Assembly (NCBI GenBank): GCA_907163375.1
Contig: CAJQUW010007083.1
Location: 311,644-375,643, forward strand
Origin: Prostheceraeus crozeri
Taxonomy: Eukaryota > Platyhelminthes > Polycladida > Euryleptidae
Reading direction: 5' to 3'
DNA: 64,000 nt
The notes beneath the pieces are model-generated. The model was given only the letters and a program-made list of their open reading frames with translations, was not told the origin of the DNA and did not search any database. Below, in pieces: positions 46,525 to 58,270 of the stretch. Both the position numbers and the translations under genes were made by a program. The number at the start of each line of letters is the position of its first letter. The stretch's first letter is position 1.

Positions 46525-46703
46525 AGGGCGGCGGTGAAACCCGTAGCTATGTATACCGCAAGGGACATTCGGCAATGGTCAATCTTGTTAAACCTCTCTG
46601 CGTCATGTTTGCAAGTGATTGCCTCTGTCTCAACGTAGTACGCATTCGCGTCAGGGCGACATTTAGCCAACTGTCGAAGGTTGCCTAAAACTTTCCATTG
46701 CAT
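46482..46703 (-). CDS. Unrecognised 73-aa ORF in Polinton
   Basis: Minus-strand frame from ATG 46703, overlapping the end of the 46108 gene. Contains KCRPDANAYYVETEAITCKHD. It may be a real small gene or a chance frame; nothing else supports it. Confidence 0.25.
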   Translation of the reverse strand: MQWKVLGNLRQLAKCRPDANAYYVETEAITCKHDAERFNKIDHCRMSLAVYIATGFTAALYRNARRKEELHRT

Positions 46704-46816
46704 ACGTTATGAGAACCATGAGTTCTACCTGTCTCTATCAATGGGACGAATTGATGAATGGAATGAAATGGGAGGACACTCACGCGCCACACGCAACATA
46801 ACACACTTCTCTCTTC

Positions 46817-47224
46817 CGTAGTCTAACAATCTCTTTACACATGGATCGCAGTCGATTGCTATCCCTGTATCAGAAGTGTAAGCTATCTTAATTTTATTTA
46901 ACACTATTTCATCTACCATCATCGCCCATATGAAATGTTTTAAGATTTACAAGTTAGACTAAGCGTGCTACTATTTCCAAATGAAAAAGTATACATGGTT
47001 AAATCATCCACTTAAGCCCATCCGTAGTCTAACAAGCTCTTTACACATGGATCGCAGTCGATTGCTATCCCTGTATCAGAAGTGTAAGCTATCTTAATTT
47101 TATTTAACACTATTTCATCTACCATCATCGCCCATATGAAATGTTATAAGATTTACAAATTAGACTAAGCGTGCTACTATTTCCAAATGAAAAAGTATAC
47201 ATGGTTAAATCATCCACTGAAGCC
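46817..47224. repeat. Tandem duplication, about 205-bp unit, two copies
   Basis: ccgtagtctaacaa...tcatccacttaagccc (about 46817-47020) is repeated as ccgtagtctaacaa...tcatccactgaagcccc (about 47024-47224) with a handful of differences. The unit contains no gene; the minus ORF at 46725-46922 starts in the first copy. Confidence 0.93.
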
Positions 47225-47275
47225 CCATTCAAGTAAGTCAGTATGAAAGCAAAGATAATACGAAATAAAAATTTA

Positions 47276-47722
47276 TTATGGCATGTATTTCCAAAGGTCT
47301 TCATCGTCAATATCGTCCCAGAGTCTGGCTTCACATAGATAACAAAAACAGTTCACTTGCTTTATTCGTTCTTCCACTGCGAGCCTCACTTTGTCAATAT
47401 ACTCCCACTCCGCCATAGTTCGTGGCTGGGAGTTAGGGGTGTACCACTCCCACAATTGGTGGAGGAATTTGGTGCTGGTGATCTCCATCACATCGTCAGT
47501 ATCGCACTGGAGATACTTCCACCTCACGCCTGTTAAGTCGGGACACTCCTTCTCACATACACACTCTTCGTCGTCCGCTGGCAATGACAACTTTCTGATA
47601 TTGTCCAGTCGGTACACCTTCTCTACCTTCCCCTTCGTTGGAGCGTTTGGTGCAACGAGCGCCTTTGGTGTTGAGCATGGAGAAGAGAATTTTGTGTTTG
47701 GTGTTGTCGGAGGGCTTGTCAT
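47276..47722 (-). CDS. Polinton protein of unknown function, 148 aa, Cys-rich
   Basis: Intact ORF from ATG 47722 to the TAA at 47278-47276. The N-terminal third is Thr/Pro/Ala-rich and probably disordered. CVCEKECPDLTG (residues about 56-67) and CFCYLC (about 127-132) are potential metal-binding clusters. The C-terminus is acidic and Trp-rich (WDDIDDEDLWKYMP). It is transcribed divergently from the polymerase gene across a 233-bp spacer. No family recognised. Confidence 0.6.
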   Translation of the reverse strand: MTSPPTTPNTKFSSPCSTPKALVAPNAPTKGKVEKVYRLDNIRKLSLPADDEECVCEKECPDLTGVRWKYLQCDTDDVMEITSTKFLHQLWEWYTPNSQPRTMAEWEYIDKVRLAVEERIKQVNCFCYLCEARLWDDIDDEDLWKYMP

Positions 47723-47955
47723 GTTGACTGTGAATAATAACTTTGAAATGTTTTCTAATTCTTAAGTATCAACAAGCAACCAATCAGAATGAACAGCCAA
47801 TGAATGATGAATATGAAAGTATATATGTAAAGTGACATTCGTGTCATTTCACTCTGTCTTTGTAACATATAAGTGAACTGCTCTCTCGTGAGTTCCAAAT
47901 TTGAGTGAAGTCTCTATCTTGTTGAAGTATCAACCTTAAACTTGATTTCGTTGAA
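47723..47955. promoter_or_regulatory. Divergent promoter between the 148-aa gene and the polymerase gene
   Basis: Two CCAAT boxes (47780-47784, 47797-47801) and a TATA-like gtatatatgtaa (about 47819-47830) precede the polymerase side. The 233-bp spacer is the only room for both promoters. Confidence 0.5.
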
Positions 47956-50112
47956 ATGGTAAGTTGAAAATTTCTTCACTCATCTCCCTCAAACGTGTGG
48001 CTAATAGCATCTTCCTCAATTTCAGGCATCAACTTCATCACCAACGCCCTCCCTTCTCGAGGAAAGTTTAGAGTTGTTGAGTCAAAGTAGGTTGTAACAA
48101 TACACTGAGACTTGAACAGAGAAGATAGAATGATTTCTCTTTCAGGTGATTGAGTTCCAGCTCAGGACTCTCGCGACAAGGCAACGAGTGGGAATGTGCC
48201 GACTGCGGACATATGTTTACAAGGAAGCACAGTCTCCTTCGACACATCAAACAACGTGTGTGTCAACGCAAAGCGGCGTCAATCTCCGGAGGTGAAGTTG
48301 ATTCTGACGATGACATCTCCTTTCTTTGCAATTTGTGCCCTCTTTCTTTTGATAGTCACTTTCAGCGATCTTCGCACAGACTTCAACACACGCATGCAAA
48401 TGATCACTACACCAACGGTACCTCTACCATCTTCCTCATTAATGTTTCACATAATAATTTAGTACGCGACTACTGCATGGAGTCCAATGCTCAAATAGTA
48501 GATTTTCCTGAGTGGCTCCTTCAAAATTCTAACATTATCGAAGCGCTCTTCAACAATTTAGACAATTTTAGAATGAAGGCGCTCATCTACCTTAAACTAA
48601 AATATATTAAGATAGATTTTCAAACGGGTCAAGTGACGGAGAGAATACAGTTTCATGTTCCTTCCTCTTCCGCAACCGAAGTTGTAGACTGCGAGTCTTG
48701 GCTAAATTTTCACATTCAATGTTTAAAATCAAATGTAGATAAATTCAATCAACGCGACAGCGCTCTCATTTTTGATGGTGTGGACTCAGCCATATTCAAA
48801 ATTTCCCTATTAGAAAGTCATGCAGCTCGAGGCACATTTAAACTACCAAAAACGTTGTATAATAAGAAAGCTGTCATCAATGTCGATTGTAAATCACAGT
48901 GTTTCAAATATGCAGTCCTATCCATCCTTCACTATAATGATATCAACGCGAATCGAAATCATACCTATAGCTATAGACAGTGGGAAGATGAACTAGACTT
49001 TGAAGGTTGTAATTAGAAAAAAATGTAAATTACAAAATGGAACGCATGCCCAAAGATAAAATATTTTCACATAGGGATAATGGTGACGAATTAAGTCCCC
49101 TGCGTGTCATTTACGCAGACATAGAATGCTACATTGATGATATCATCCACAAGCCAGCAGCCATATCCTGCTATGAAGTATGGCATGACCACTTTAGGAA
49201 TAGACAAAACAAAATGCATACTTGGCAAGGTGAAGATTGCATTTCAAAATTTCTAGAATTTCTCGATAAAGCTGCTAAATTTGAACAATCATATGATTCC
49301 CAATTGCAGCGTAAGTCACTACATATGTCAGATGAAGACAAACAAAAATTTGAAAGTTGCACATCCTTTCCTAAATGTCATAAAACGTTTGATGACGATA
49401 AAATTAAGAAAGTGCGTGATCATGATCACATTACTGGTAAATTTAGAAACGCACTCTGCTCCAAGTGTAACTTTTCACTCAGGTTGAGACGTCGTGTACT
49501 ACCCGTCATTTTTCATAACTTTAAGGGCTATGACAGTCATATGCTCATAAAAGGAGGGTTGAGCCAGATGAAATCGTGGCAGTTTAATGTAATAGCGCAA
49601 ACGAGAGAAAAATTCATGGCAATGACAGCAAAAGTACCAGTTGATAAAACTAAAGAAAATAAGACAGTCTTCTTCGAAATAAAATTTTTAGATTCATTTC
49701 AATTCATGCCAGCGTCACTAGCTTCTCTCGTTCGTAATCTCAAGTTTCTTCCCCATAGTCAAACTTTGAAGAAACACTATCCAAACTTAAAGGATGAAAT
49801 AATCACTCGCAAAGGAGTCTTTCCCTATGCGTATTTTAGCTCAATGTCTAAACTAAATGAAACAACCCTTCCTTCCATTGACAAATTCCAAAACGATTTG
49901 ACGGGTCAAGATTGTCCAGTAGAAGATTATGAACATGCTCAAGAGGCATGGTTAAAATTTGATTGTAAAACGTTTGGCGATTATATGATCGCTTACTTAG
50001 AATTAGATGTCATTTTGCTGGCTGATGTCATTCAGGAATTTCGACGAGTGGCATTAGAAGAAGACAAATTAGATCCTGTCCACTTTGTCAGTCTACCAGC
50101 CATGTCCTTTAA

Positions 50113-53100
50113 CCCTTTCAGTCCGGCAACCTTTATTTTCTTTGAAAAAAATATTTCTCCTCAGAGATAGTCTTCTTAGACCTCAAATAACATCATTTGA
50201 ATAGACAAAACGTTTTTGTGATTTTAGTTACGAGTTAGGACCATGTATCATATATGATACATCCGGACTCAACGGGATCTTTACATAAATTCCAGTTTTA
50301 AAAGTTTATCTATGAGTTTGAGAAGAAATGTTATTGTTACATGTTTTTATTATTTGCAAACTATTTTCGAGTTATATCATTGTATCTCCGCAATAAAGGT
50401 GAAAATTCATAAATGAAGTTGAGGCTATAATTCAACTGAACAAACAAATTCAACCAAAAAAACACTACTTTTCATCAGAAAATGATGAAAAATAAGGTTA
50501 GTTCACTAAGTTATTTACAAATTGTGAAAAAGTTTATAACAATTGCGATTTGGTCGAATGCACAGAAATATAGTACATTTCTCACATCTTGTCTGAGTCA
50601 ATGTATGGCAAACTTTGCACCGCTGTCTTTGGTCAGCCGTCACCATCTCCGGCCAATGAGCGACCTGATCGGATCGAATGTCAGTTTGAGGTATGATGGC
50701 AGAACGACGTCGTGTTTTTGCTGGAGAAATTGCTCCGTCCCCGACTCTGCATGGTCGACCTCGCTTTCGTGGGGTGCTGAGCATTTCGGGTGTCTTACCT
50801 TGGAGACATAATGAGTTTGACACCTTCGCAGAAAACGACAAAAGATCTAATCGACCTCTTGCCGCAACATCAAGTTGATCACAATCTCTTTTATAATGAA
50901 TCCAAGCGTTTACTAGACACACTTGATACTCCAAAAGAAGATAGGTTTGTAAAATTTCCTGGTTTTATGATCGCAGCGATAAAGTGACATAAGCATGTCG
51001 AATTTATCGACACCACCCATATGTTGATTGTAATGAGTGACAATCGCAGGACATGGCACTTGAACCCTCTTCTTTGCCTTTCGATCAAATCGCTGAACAT
51101 TTGTTATCGGGTCAACTGAAACATAAGAAGAACTCAGCTGAATTGATCTGTTGTCGAACCAGCGGACGATAGAAATATTTGTTTTCTTTTCTTGACGGCA
51201 ATCAAACGAACCACGACCCGTAGTCTGAAGTTCCTTTTCCGATTTCAAAGGACATCCGCGCAAACGATTGGCTCGCAATGTACCAGCTGATTCTATACCG
51301 AAGTCTCTCTTCAACATAATCTGAAGTTCAATGAAATTGAAAAAATTGTCAAAATATACTATATGGTTTGCATGGCGAGGTAGCATTTCGCACACTTTCA
51401 AAACCATATCACCAGGCTGATATCCACATGATGACGATCTCAATTTCAAGGGTGAGCCATCATAAAAGTAGAAATCATGTGTAAATCCATCCACTCCATT
51501 TCGAGAAATAACTTTGAAACCCCAACGATGAGGTTTTTTCGGCAAGTATTGCTTCAGACTGCTCGTCGACACTTTGGTGTTGTAGAGGCTCCAATTTCAA
51601 GCATGATCGACGAATGAATTCGAGCAATGTTCTGACCTTGAAGAGTCGGTCGAATTCATCACTATTTCGGTCCATCACGATGTCATTGTTGTCCGCAAAA
51701 TGAATGAATTTATTCAATAAGAAGAAACGATCGCGTGACATGCGATCTGCAACTCCAGGAAAGCGAAACTCATCTGACCAGAAAAGTCTGTACCTTGGTA
51801 AGTTTACGACGCCCATTTTGATCAAAATTCCGACATACACTTCAATTTCTTCTGGTGATGTTTCAAACGATTGATTTTGCTGCTGTGCGTATAGGTTTGT
51901 TTGTTTAGAAATAAAGGAAAAAAGGCCTGGTATGAAATAGGTTTTGAAATATTCGATTGGCTGACGCAGTACAGTTTCGCGGTTTTCATCAGACCCTTCT
52001 GCAGTAAAGGGAACGTCGACCAGAGGAGCACGTGCACTATTCCATGTATAGTCATTTTTTGAATTGGTAGATAATCGACCTTGTAAACTCCCACTCGATG
52101 TTGCAACAGCAGGGTCGCCAGTATCGCTGGATGAGTCGTCACTGTCTGACTCAGATTCGTGAGGACAGTCGTCGGCATCACTATCAATTTCAGGCTCAGA
52201 AACATCCGCATCAGGAATAACTACGAACGTACGAATCCGACGGCCAAAACGGTTGATTCTATATTCGACGTCACAGTCCATCTCTTCAAATGTCAGTATG
52301 AGTTCAGAGTGAATTACTTTCAAGACACGACTTCAAATAGCTACTTTCTTTCAGTGTGTTTGATGGATAGAGTCCATGATATTGTAGCGGTGTCATCAAT
52401 CAGCCTTAGTTGCGATGCACGCTAACAGATGGTGTACAGCTGCTGCTCTCCTTGATTTTAACACCTCTCTTTACTTCACTTTCCACTTGTAATCTCTTCG
52501 CCTTATCTTAATTACCTTTCCATCCTGTCACTTGGCGAATGTAATGCTGATGATAATAATAACACAACTATTCTGACTGCGAGACAAGACGGTGTTCTAA
52601 AAACTCTCTCCGGGCTGTTAGAGAATAGAATAATTTACTTTTTGTGATTTACCTTACTACAATCATCATAGACATTACCCAAATACCTCTACAATATCGT
52701 AAAACTCAAAACATCGCAGTAAATTCAAGACATCCAATCAGAGAGGAGCGACAGGATGCTATGACTGCGTTCATGAAAAATCCGTAGAAGATATCTGACA
52801 AGTGTTTCCAAACAATGTAATATTGCAGTTGAGATAGCTCATGGACTTCTATAATATAGCATAGAAGTCCATGGATAGCTGAACCGCCATTTGCTGTAAG
52901 ACTTTGAATAACTTTTATTACTATGGTCTTTGCCACTGACTGAGTTCCTCTCTTCTGTTGAGAGACGGACGATGCTTTTGTATGTACTTGACACAGAGAT
53001 CAGAAATCAATGATATTTAACCCGTTGAGTCCGGATGTATCATACATGATACACGAACAAAAATTCAAACTTCTGAGAATGTTTAGATGACAAATATTTT

Positions 53101-53415
53101 ATAACGATGCCGATAACTAATTTATGCTTTCATACACATGCCTGATTTTTTATTTTGATGAATAAATTTATTTAAGTGCTACTACGGGACAACTGACAAA
53201 GCGTATGTGATTTTTTTCGAAAATATCGAAATTCAAAATTCAAATTACTGACAAATCTGACATGGCGTCAGATTTTGGCAACTGCTATTAAAACTAAGTT
53301 CCTTAGTAAATGGTCTTTCTAAATCAATGATGCAATTCAGTTATTTTACCTTTTTACATGATAAACAGAAGCAAACTTGAAATGTATCATATATGATACG
53401 GTAGGACTGAAAGGG
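50113..53415. mobile_element. piggyBac element at TTAA
   Basis: Ends CCCTTTCAGTCC (50113-50124) and GGACTGAAAGGG (53404-53415) are perfect 12-bp inverted repeats flanked by TTAA on both sides (50109-50112 and 53416-53419). Subterminal inverted copies containing tgtatcatatatgataca lie at 50242-50275 and 53022-53055, with a third palindrome beside the right TIR (about 53380-53400). The 3303-bp element carries a minus-strand transposase. Confidence 0.96.
50515..52323 (-). pseudogene. piggyBac transposase, two breaks
   Basis: ATG 52323 opens an acidic N-terminal region (SEPEIDSDADDCPHESESDSD), then the core to about 51555. All three catalytic aspartates are visible: SVDEQ (about 51555), VYFDNFF (about 51350) and GGVDKFDML (about 51010). 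Directly after VDEQ the conserved MxPFKGR segment is missing and the frame shifts, so a small deletion hit the active site. A one-base shift near 50930 moves to the frame 50934-50515. That frame ends in a Cys-rich domain (CKVCHTLTQTRCEKC...C) and a basic RKRGRP stretch, as in the piggyBac C-terminal CRD. Not functional as it stands, but little diverged. Confidence 0.92.
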
Positions 53416-54536
53416 TTAAATCAGCCTTTAAAATGACTGGTGAGACCATTCATCTCTTACAAGACCCGGAGATGTATAATATATTTGAGCGCGGAATACG
53501 CGGTGGTCTCACATTTGTAAATAAACATCATATAAAATCTGAAACAGTAAGATGATCATATCCACCTAAAGTACTATGACCAAAATAATTTATATGGCAG
53601 TTCACTGTCTAAACCACTACCTCATTCCGAGTTTAGTTGGTTAAATCAAGATGAGCTTGAGTATTATTCTAACCCTTCAAACATACTGAAGATTCCAGAT
53701 GAAGGTGATTGGGGATATTATTTTGAAGTGGATTTGATTTATCCAAATAGCATTAAAAATAAAACTGCTGATTTCCCACTCGCACCTGAATCTGGTGAAG
53801 TGACTGAAGATATGGTTTTCCACCATTCATTGGTCACAATTTCATAATAACACTTAACAGAGTGTTGGACAGCCAAGGTACAAACCATGCGCGCTACTAA
53901 CTTTTGCGTCACACTCCAATATGTATAAGAAAAATTATCTCGTGCACCATATCTGCATACTAAAATGTCTATTTAGAAATGGGCATGCTTCTAAAGTCAG
54001 TTCACCGCATTATCAAATTTAGACAGAAAGCCTTCCTCAAACCGCCCTACAATAGATAGTAACACAGCTCAAAAACGTGGGCACTCCGCTAAAATAAATT
54101 TTTGAAAAAGGATTTTTTATAAATATAAAAGAATAACAGTCATTTTCGGAAAGACGTCATGGAGGATGTTAGAAAACGTATGAACATACAAACATATGTC
54201 GTTGATGAACAAAAATATCAACAAATTGACCTCATCACCTCTTTTCATTGATATGAGACATCATCGAATGAGGATCCGTTGTAGGTGTTTAAAGTGGATA
54301 AAATCTGAAGTTGTTGAGTTGTGCAACACCCGCATCTATATTGGGCTAACGAGCCGATTTTAGAATTATTTCCGTACAAGCTTGAAATGTATCAACTCTT
54401 CTACAAAATATTTAAAACCATGCCCCTCGTCCGCCAAGGACGTAAAAGAGGTTCGCATTGCTGGGATGGTGATAACAGATTGATGTTTCTTCTATTAGAA
54501 TTACCACTCAAACAATCAAAAGATTTAAATATTTAA

Positions 54537-55044
54537 TAAAGTAGGTACAGTTATTAGAAAAAATATTTCGACACAATCTAACTACAATCCGGCACCTCAT
54601 TTTCCAAATTCCACTTCTATTCCATACAGAATAAAGCCAAACTTGGTTGTTTTTAGGATAGAAAAGCAGCTGGAAAGGAAATAGATGAAATGATTACTCC
54701 TCTCGTCCCTACAAATAGTATTCCAATGAAATAGTAAAACAAGAATGTGCAGATAGTAATTTAAAGCGTGCTAAAGGTATACATTATCAAAAAATTATCC
54801 ATTGTTCACAAAAATGAAACATCGGTCCTATAAGAAGGGCCTATACAAAATAAAACTACTATAACGTTTTTGTCAATATGACAATCTTAAAATCGCGAAC
54901 TCTTCAAGTTCATAACTGTGAAACGGCAGCACGTTCAAGAAACGAGCACTTTCAGCCATGGGAGGATAAAAGGTGTTGGATAGGTCATAACTACAATCTC
55001 TTTCCCCACATGGACCAATCCTGACACACAACATACCTCCCACC
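54537..55044. other. Decayed Polinton sequence
   Basis: Only short frames. A plus-strand stretch near 54655-54732 reads KKAAGKEIDEMITPLVP, a small-protein-like segment with a stop after it; identity unknown. Confidence 0.3.
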
Positions 55045-55070
55045 GGAAAGGGGGGGGGGGGGGGGGGGGT

Positions 55071-55114
<44 letters not shown>

Positions 55115-55122
55115 GGGGGGGG
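55045..55122. repeat. Poly-G tract, about 75 bases
   Basis: Almost pure G with isolated T, in otherwise AT-rich DNA. It could form G-quadruplex or be an assembly or sequencing artefact in a difficult homopolymer. Confidence 0.9.
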
Positions 55123-56137
55123 GCCGCGCTATAAAGAATAAAACTCTACGCTAAAGAAAGAAAAACCACATTCAGCAGAGATTGTTTATTGCGAACAATA
55201 ATCCCCAAACTTTTTAAACTTCCCCGACAGTATATTTGATGTTTGCCTTTTTTTTTTGTATGATACTACATGTGTTGTTTTAAATGTATCGCAATGAGAA
55301 AATCGTTTCCGCTATTCTTCCCTTGTGAATAATATTGTCCCTACAATCAGCTCATTTTTCCTCCCCTTAATACTGTGAAAAAGTACTTTTTTCATATACA
55401 TATTTTTTATTTTCAATAACATATCAGCCAAATGACTATCACTTTAGTTTTCTCGAAACACTAAAGTTACGAGGGAAGTTTAGTATGCTTTCACATGGAT
55501 AACACTCTTGTATAACCATTGGTAATTTTGATAACTACATAGTAGGGTATAGTTTGTTTGAACGACGCGGAAGGATAGGAAAATAGATTCAAACAATCTT
55601 CTCGAACTATTCCATATGAAGCGTCTTTATCATGAAATTGGAATGAAATACTAGCGTAAAATGTATTTCTTTTTCTTCACATTATCCCTCAAATTTACGC
55701 CAACAGAAATAGGCTGATCAATCAAATTCAGCTTTATTTTTGATATTAAAGGTGTCTGTGTTCATGTTGTATCAAAGTTGTCATTGGTGTCTCTCTTATC
55801 AGACCAAATCGTATGCGCCAGGCAGTAAACACAGTTTGTATCATTGAAAAACGCAAATGAGTTATTTTTCCAAATTTTTACTCAATTGACATTGAATTGG
55901 TCATCCACCACCCGTTTCAGAAGCAACGCGTTGATTTTCAAATTGAAAACGACAATGTGGTGTGTTCTTTAGCAACTCGATATTTACTTTTCCATTACAC
56001 ATGCTTTCAACTTCTGTTGTATATGAAAGGATTTACTACATGAATGAACGCTTTCAACTGTATGAGAATAGACGGCCCGTGCTATTATATTTGATAAAGC
56101 AACTTTTTAAGATACTTCATAAGTACTGGTAAAATTT

Positions 56138-56434
56138 TCATTCGAATGCGATCACCATAGATGTCCACCACCACCATTCATCATTAACTTGAATCAGCTT
56201 TAAGTGTGATACTTCATGAGAAGCATAGACTACCCAAGCACACAGCACCACAAACCAGCTTCCATATAATAGTGTGTATAAAGTCTTAACGAAAATGGCA
56301 GGCAAGGTTGGGAGAGCAAATAAAACTGTATAAGTTTGTGACATTATATTTCTGAATAACCAACTTACTTTTTGTCCGCCATAATTTTCGGCATTCTCCA
56401 TAGACTTCTTATACCTCAACAGTCTCATCTCCAT
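56138..56434 (-). CDS. Unrecognised hydrophobic ORF, 98 aa
   Basis: The frame has a long hydrophobic middle (YTVLFALPTLPAIFVKTLY and LLYGSWFVVLCAWVVYA), compatible with two membrane segments. It lies downstream of the structural-protein remnant on the same strand. It could be a Polinton membrane protein or a chance frame. Confidence 0.25.
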   Translation of the reverse strand: MEMRLLRYKKSMENAENYGGQKVSWLFRNIMSQTYTVLFALPTLPAIFVKTLYTLLYGSWFVVLCAWVVYASHEVSHLKLIQVNDEWWWWTSMVIAFE

Positions 56435-56828
56435 CGTTTATTAACAAAAACTCAGATAAAGTGATAAAGGTTGAACACGCACTGCTTTTTCAAAATGATG
56501 ACGTTTTCTTCACATTCCTACAACATCCTTCATCAAATATTTTAAATCTATAATTGAAATATTGTTGATATCCGAATTTGAATAACAGCTTTTTTAACAT
56601 TTGGCAGTATGCGATTTGACGTTAGATGTACGTCCGGCATGGCAAAAAAACCCGAGATGGCGGATAGAATTCCATGATATCGCCACAGCCTCAGTGTGAG
56701 ACGCTTTAGTACAACCTTATTTTCATCGCTACTTTTCCCATATTATTCAGCGATTGAAAAAAATATATATAGGGCATGACTTTTGCCTTAAACAGACGCT
56801 TCATTCGAGAAATGGAGTGTGATACTTG

Positions 56829-57290
56829 TCACAATTCAGCATCTTTTAATGAAAAGAGAATCCAACGCAACGACGACATCCCCCCATCGTCATAAATAGC
56901 AATATCAATTGTGTGGGATGTAGTTTGATTGTCAGCTTTGATATAATGCACGTTCTTGAAAGTATGCTCAGATAAAAATACTGGGCAGGTCTTTTTTGGC
57001 TGGTATGGTATCATTGCTAGCAATGGAGGCTTGCAACATCTCGCCACACCGTAACATCTTGCACCAATATTGGAATATATATCTAAAATAGTTAAATTCA
57101 CGACGCGATAGCGACATGTGTTTGGGCGCTAGCTTTGGTTACAAGTACCACTTTTAGAAGATATTTTGGATCAAAACCCAAAATGTCCATTAGAGTTTTT
57201 GAACTATCCGCTAATATTCAGTTCAATACCTTTTTTCCACTTATAGTGAGAGACAAAGTCACCTTCTTTTTTTCAAGAAAATGAACATCT
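56829..57290 (-). pseudogene. Polinton structural-protein remnant (minor capsid/penton-type)
   Basis: Reading leftward on the minus strand: LMDILGFDPKYLL (about 57240-57205), a shift, then ILDIYSNIGA, then PPLLAMIPY, and HTIDIAIYDDGG (about 56905-56870). The order (LGF, strand, PLL...P, then TIxIxIxDD) recalls a conserved jelly-roll-like Polinton/adintovirus structural protein. A frameshift after DDGG replaces the final strand. Identity is from family memory and moderate; the gene is broken. Confidence 0.5.
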
Positions 57291-58113
57291 ATGTTGCCTC
57301 ATATAGTCACTTCATTTACAATAATCTTGATGCACAACCAATTTAACTGAATGTAATAATGCGAGGACATTGCAACACTCTTGTTTCATGTAAGATCACC
57401 ACCAGAAAGGCTCTAAGCAAAACAAACACTTTCCTGTATTAAAGATACGGCCCATCTCTGTATCAAATTGAATTTGACCTTTCACATGGTAAATGTTGCA
57501 TATCAAATTTTCTCATGAAGTCAACTGCAGCAACGATGTCCGTAAAGAACTGATGAAAATCAATCTTGGTTGAACAAACTAAATACTAGAAGTCATCATC
57601 ATCATTAATTTACTTTATATTGCAAATACTGATTTCCAGATAGAATTTGATATAAGGATGCAATGTTGGCACACTTGTTTATACTACCCATTCGAACTAC
57701 GAACAGGAGGTTATAATTAAAACTTTCTTGCTTCTTCGAATAAGTGTTTCAGAGAGTCATATTTGTCTTTTCTTGGCTTAATCACAATCTTCTTCACACC
57801 AACGTCTTCATCATTTCTTGAATAAAGATCTACTATAATAACAGCTTCCTCGTCGATATAATTAAACTGTTTATGACCAACGTTATGTGTAATTAAGCGT
57901 TAAAATTATCATAATAGCTTGTTAAGCAATAAGGCGCCTAGGCGAGGTAACTCTAAATCATTTCTTAAACATTTGACTTAAACCCAACAATCCCTAATCT
58001 TGTCTCAACCTACATTTGGAAAAAAAATGTAGCATAAATTATGATTCATACATTGTGGCGGAGTTAAATTGGACAATATGTTTACAACACGCTTTATTCA
58101 TATTCAAGGAAAT
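57291..58113. other. Decayed Polinton sequence with one open minus-strand stretch
   Basis: About 57875-57715 on the minus strand is open without ATG (EEAVIIVDLYSRNDED, then KKIVIKPRKDKYDSL) and ends in a stop. Its amino-acid mix looks protein-like, but it matches no family I can name. Confidence 0.35.
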
Positions 58114-58270
58114 GCAATAATATAAACTTATTCTTTTTAACTATGAATAACGGAGATCCTTTCTTTGCCCAGTTTACCTGTGGAATGTATACCTCGGGCG
58201 AGCCCTTTTTCACATTGGATAAGACTCAGCTGTGGCGTTCTCATATTAATAGTCAATCACCATCATGATC
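58114..58270 (+). pseudogene. TATA box and 5' end of a broken Polinton gene
   Basis: aatataaac (about 58118-58126) lies about 20 bp before ATG 58143. The frame reads NNGDPFFAQFTCGMYTSGEP and stops after about 40 codons near 58265. It may be the start of a capsid-type gene whose remainder has decayed. Product unknown. Confidence 0.35.

Larger units (their letters stand above)
47956..54536 (+). pseudogene. Polinton protein-primed family-B DNA polymerase, broken and split by piggyBac
   Basis: The enzyme would copy the linear element from a terminal protein. Proposed short introns: exon 1 is ATG 47956 only, intron 47959-48025 (gtaagt...tttcag), exon 2 48026-48086, intron 48087-48165, then open to a TAG at 49014-49016. 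Two zinc-finger motifs (CADCGHMFTRKH, about 48193-48228; CNLCPLSF, about 48328-48350) precede the polymerase N-terminal domain. After a frameshift, 49037-50112 holds the 3'-5' exonuclease: YADIEC (about 49111), HNFKGYDSHM (about 49518) and LELDVILLADV (about 49999). The piggyBac interrupts at TTAA 50109-50112. Beyond it, 53416-53552 continues in frame to a TGA (53553-53555). Later pieces to 54536 are in shifted frames and include DQNNLYGS (about 53580), the catalytic motif A equivalent. Non-functional. Confidence 0.85.
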
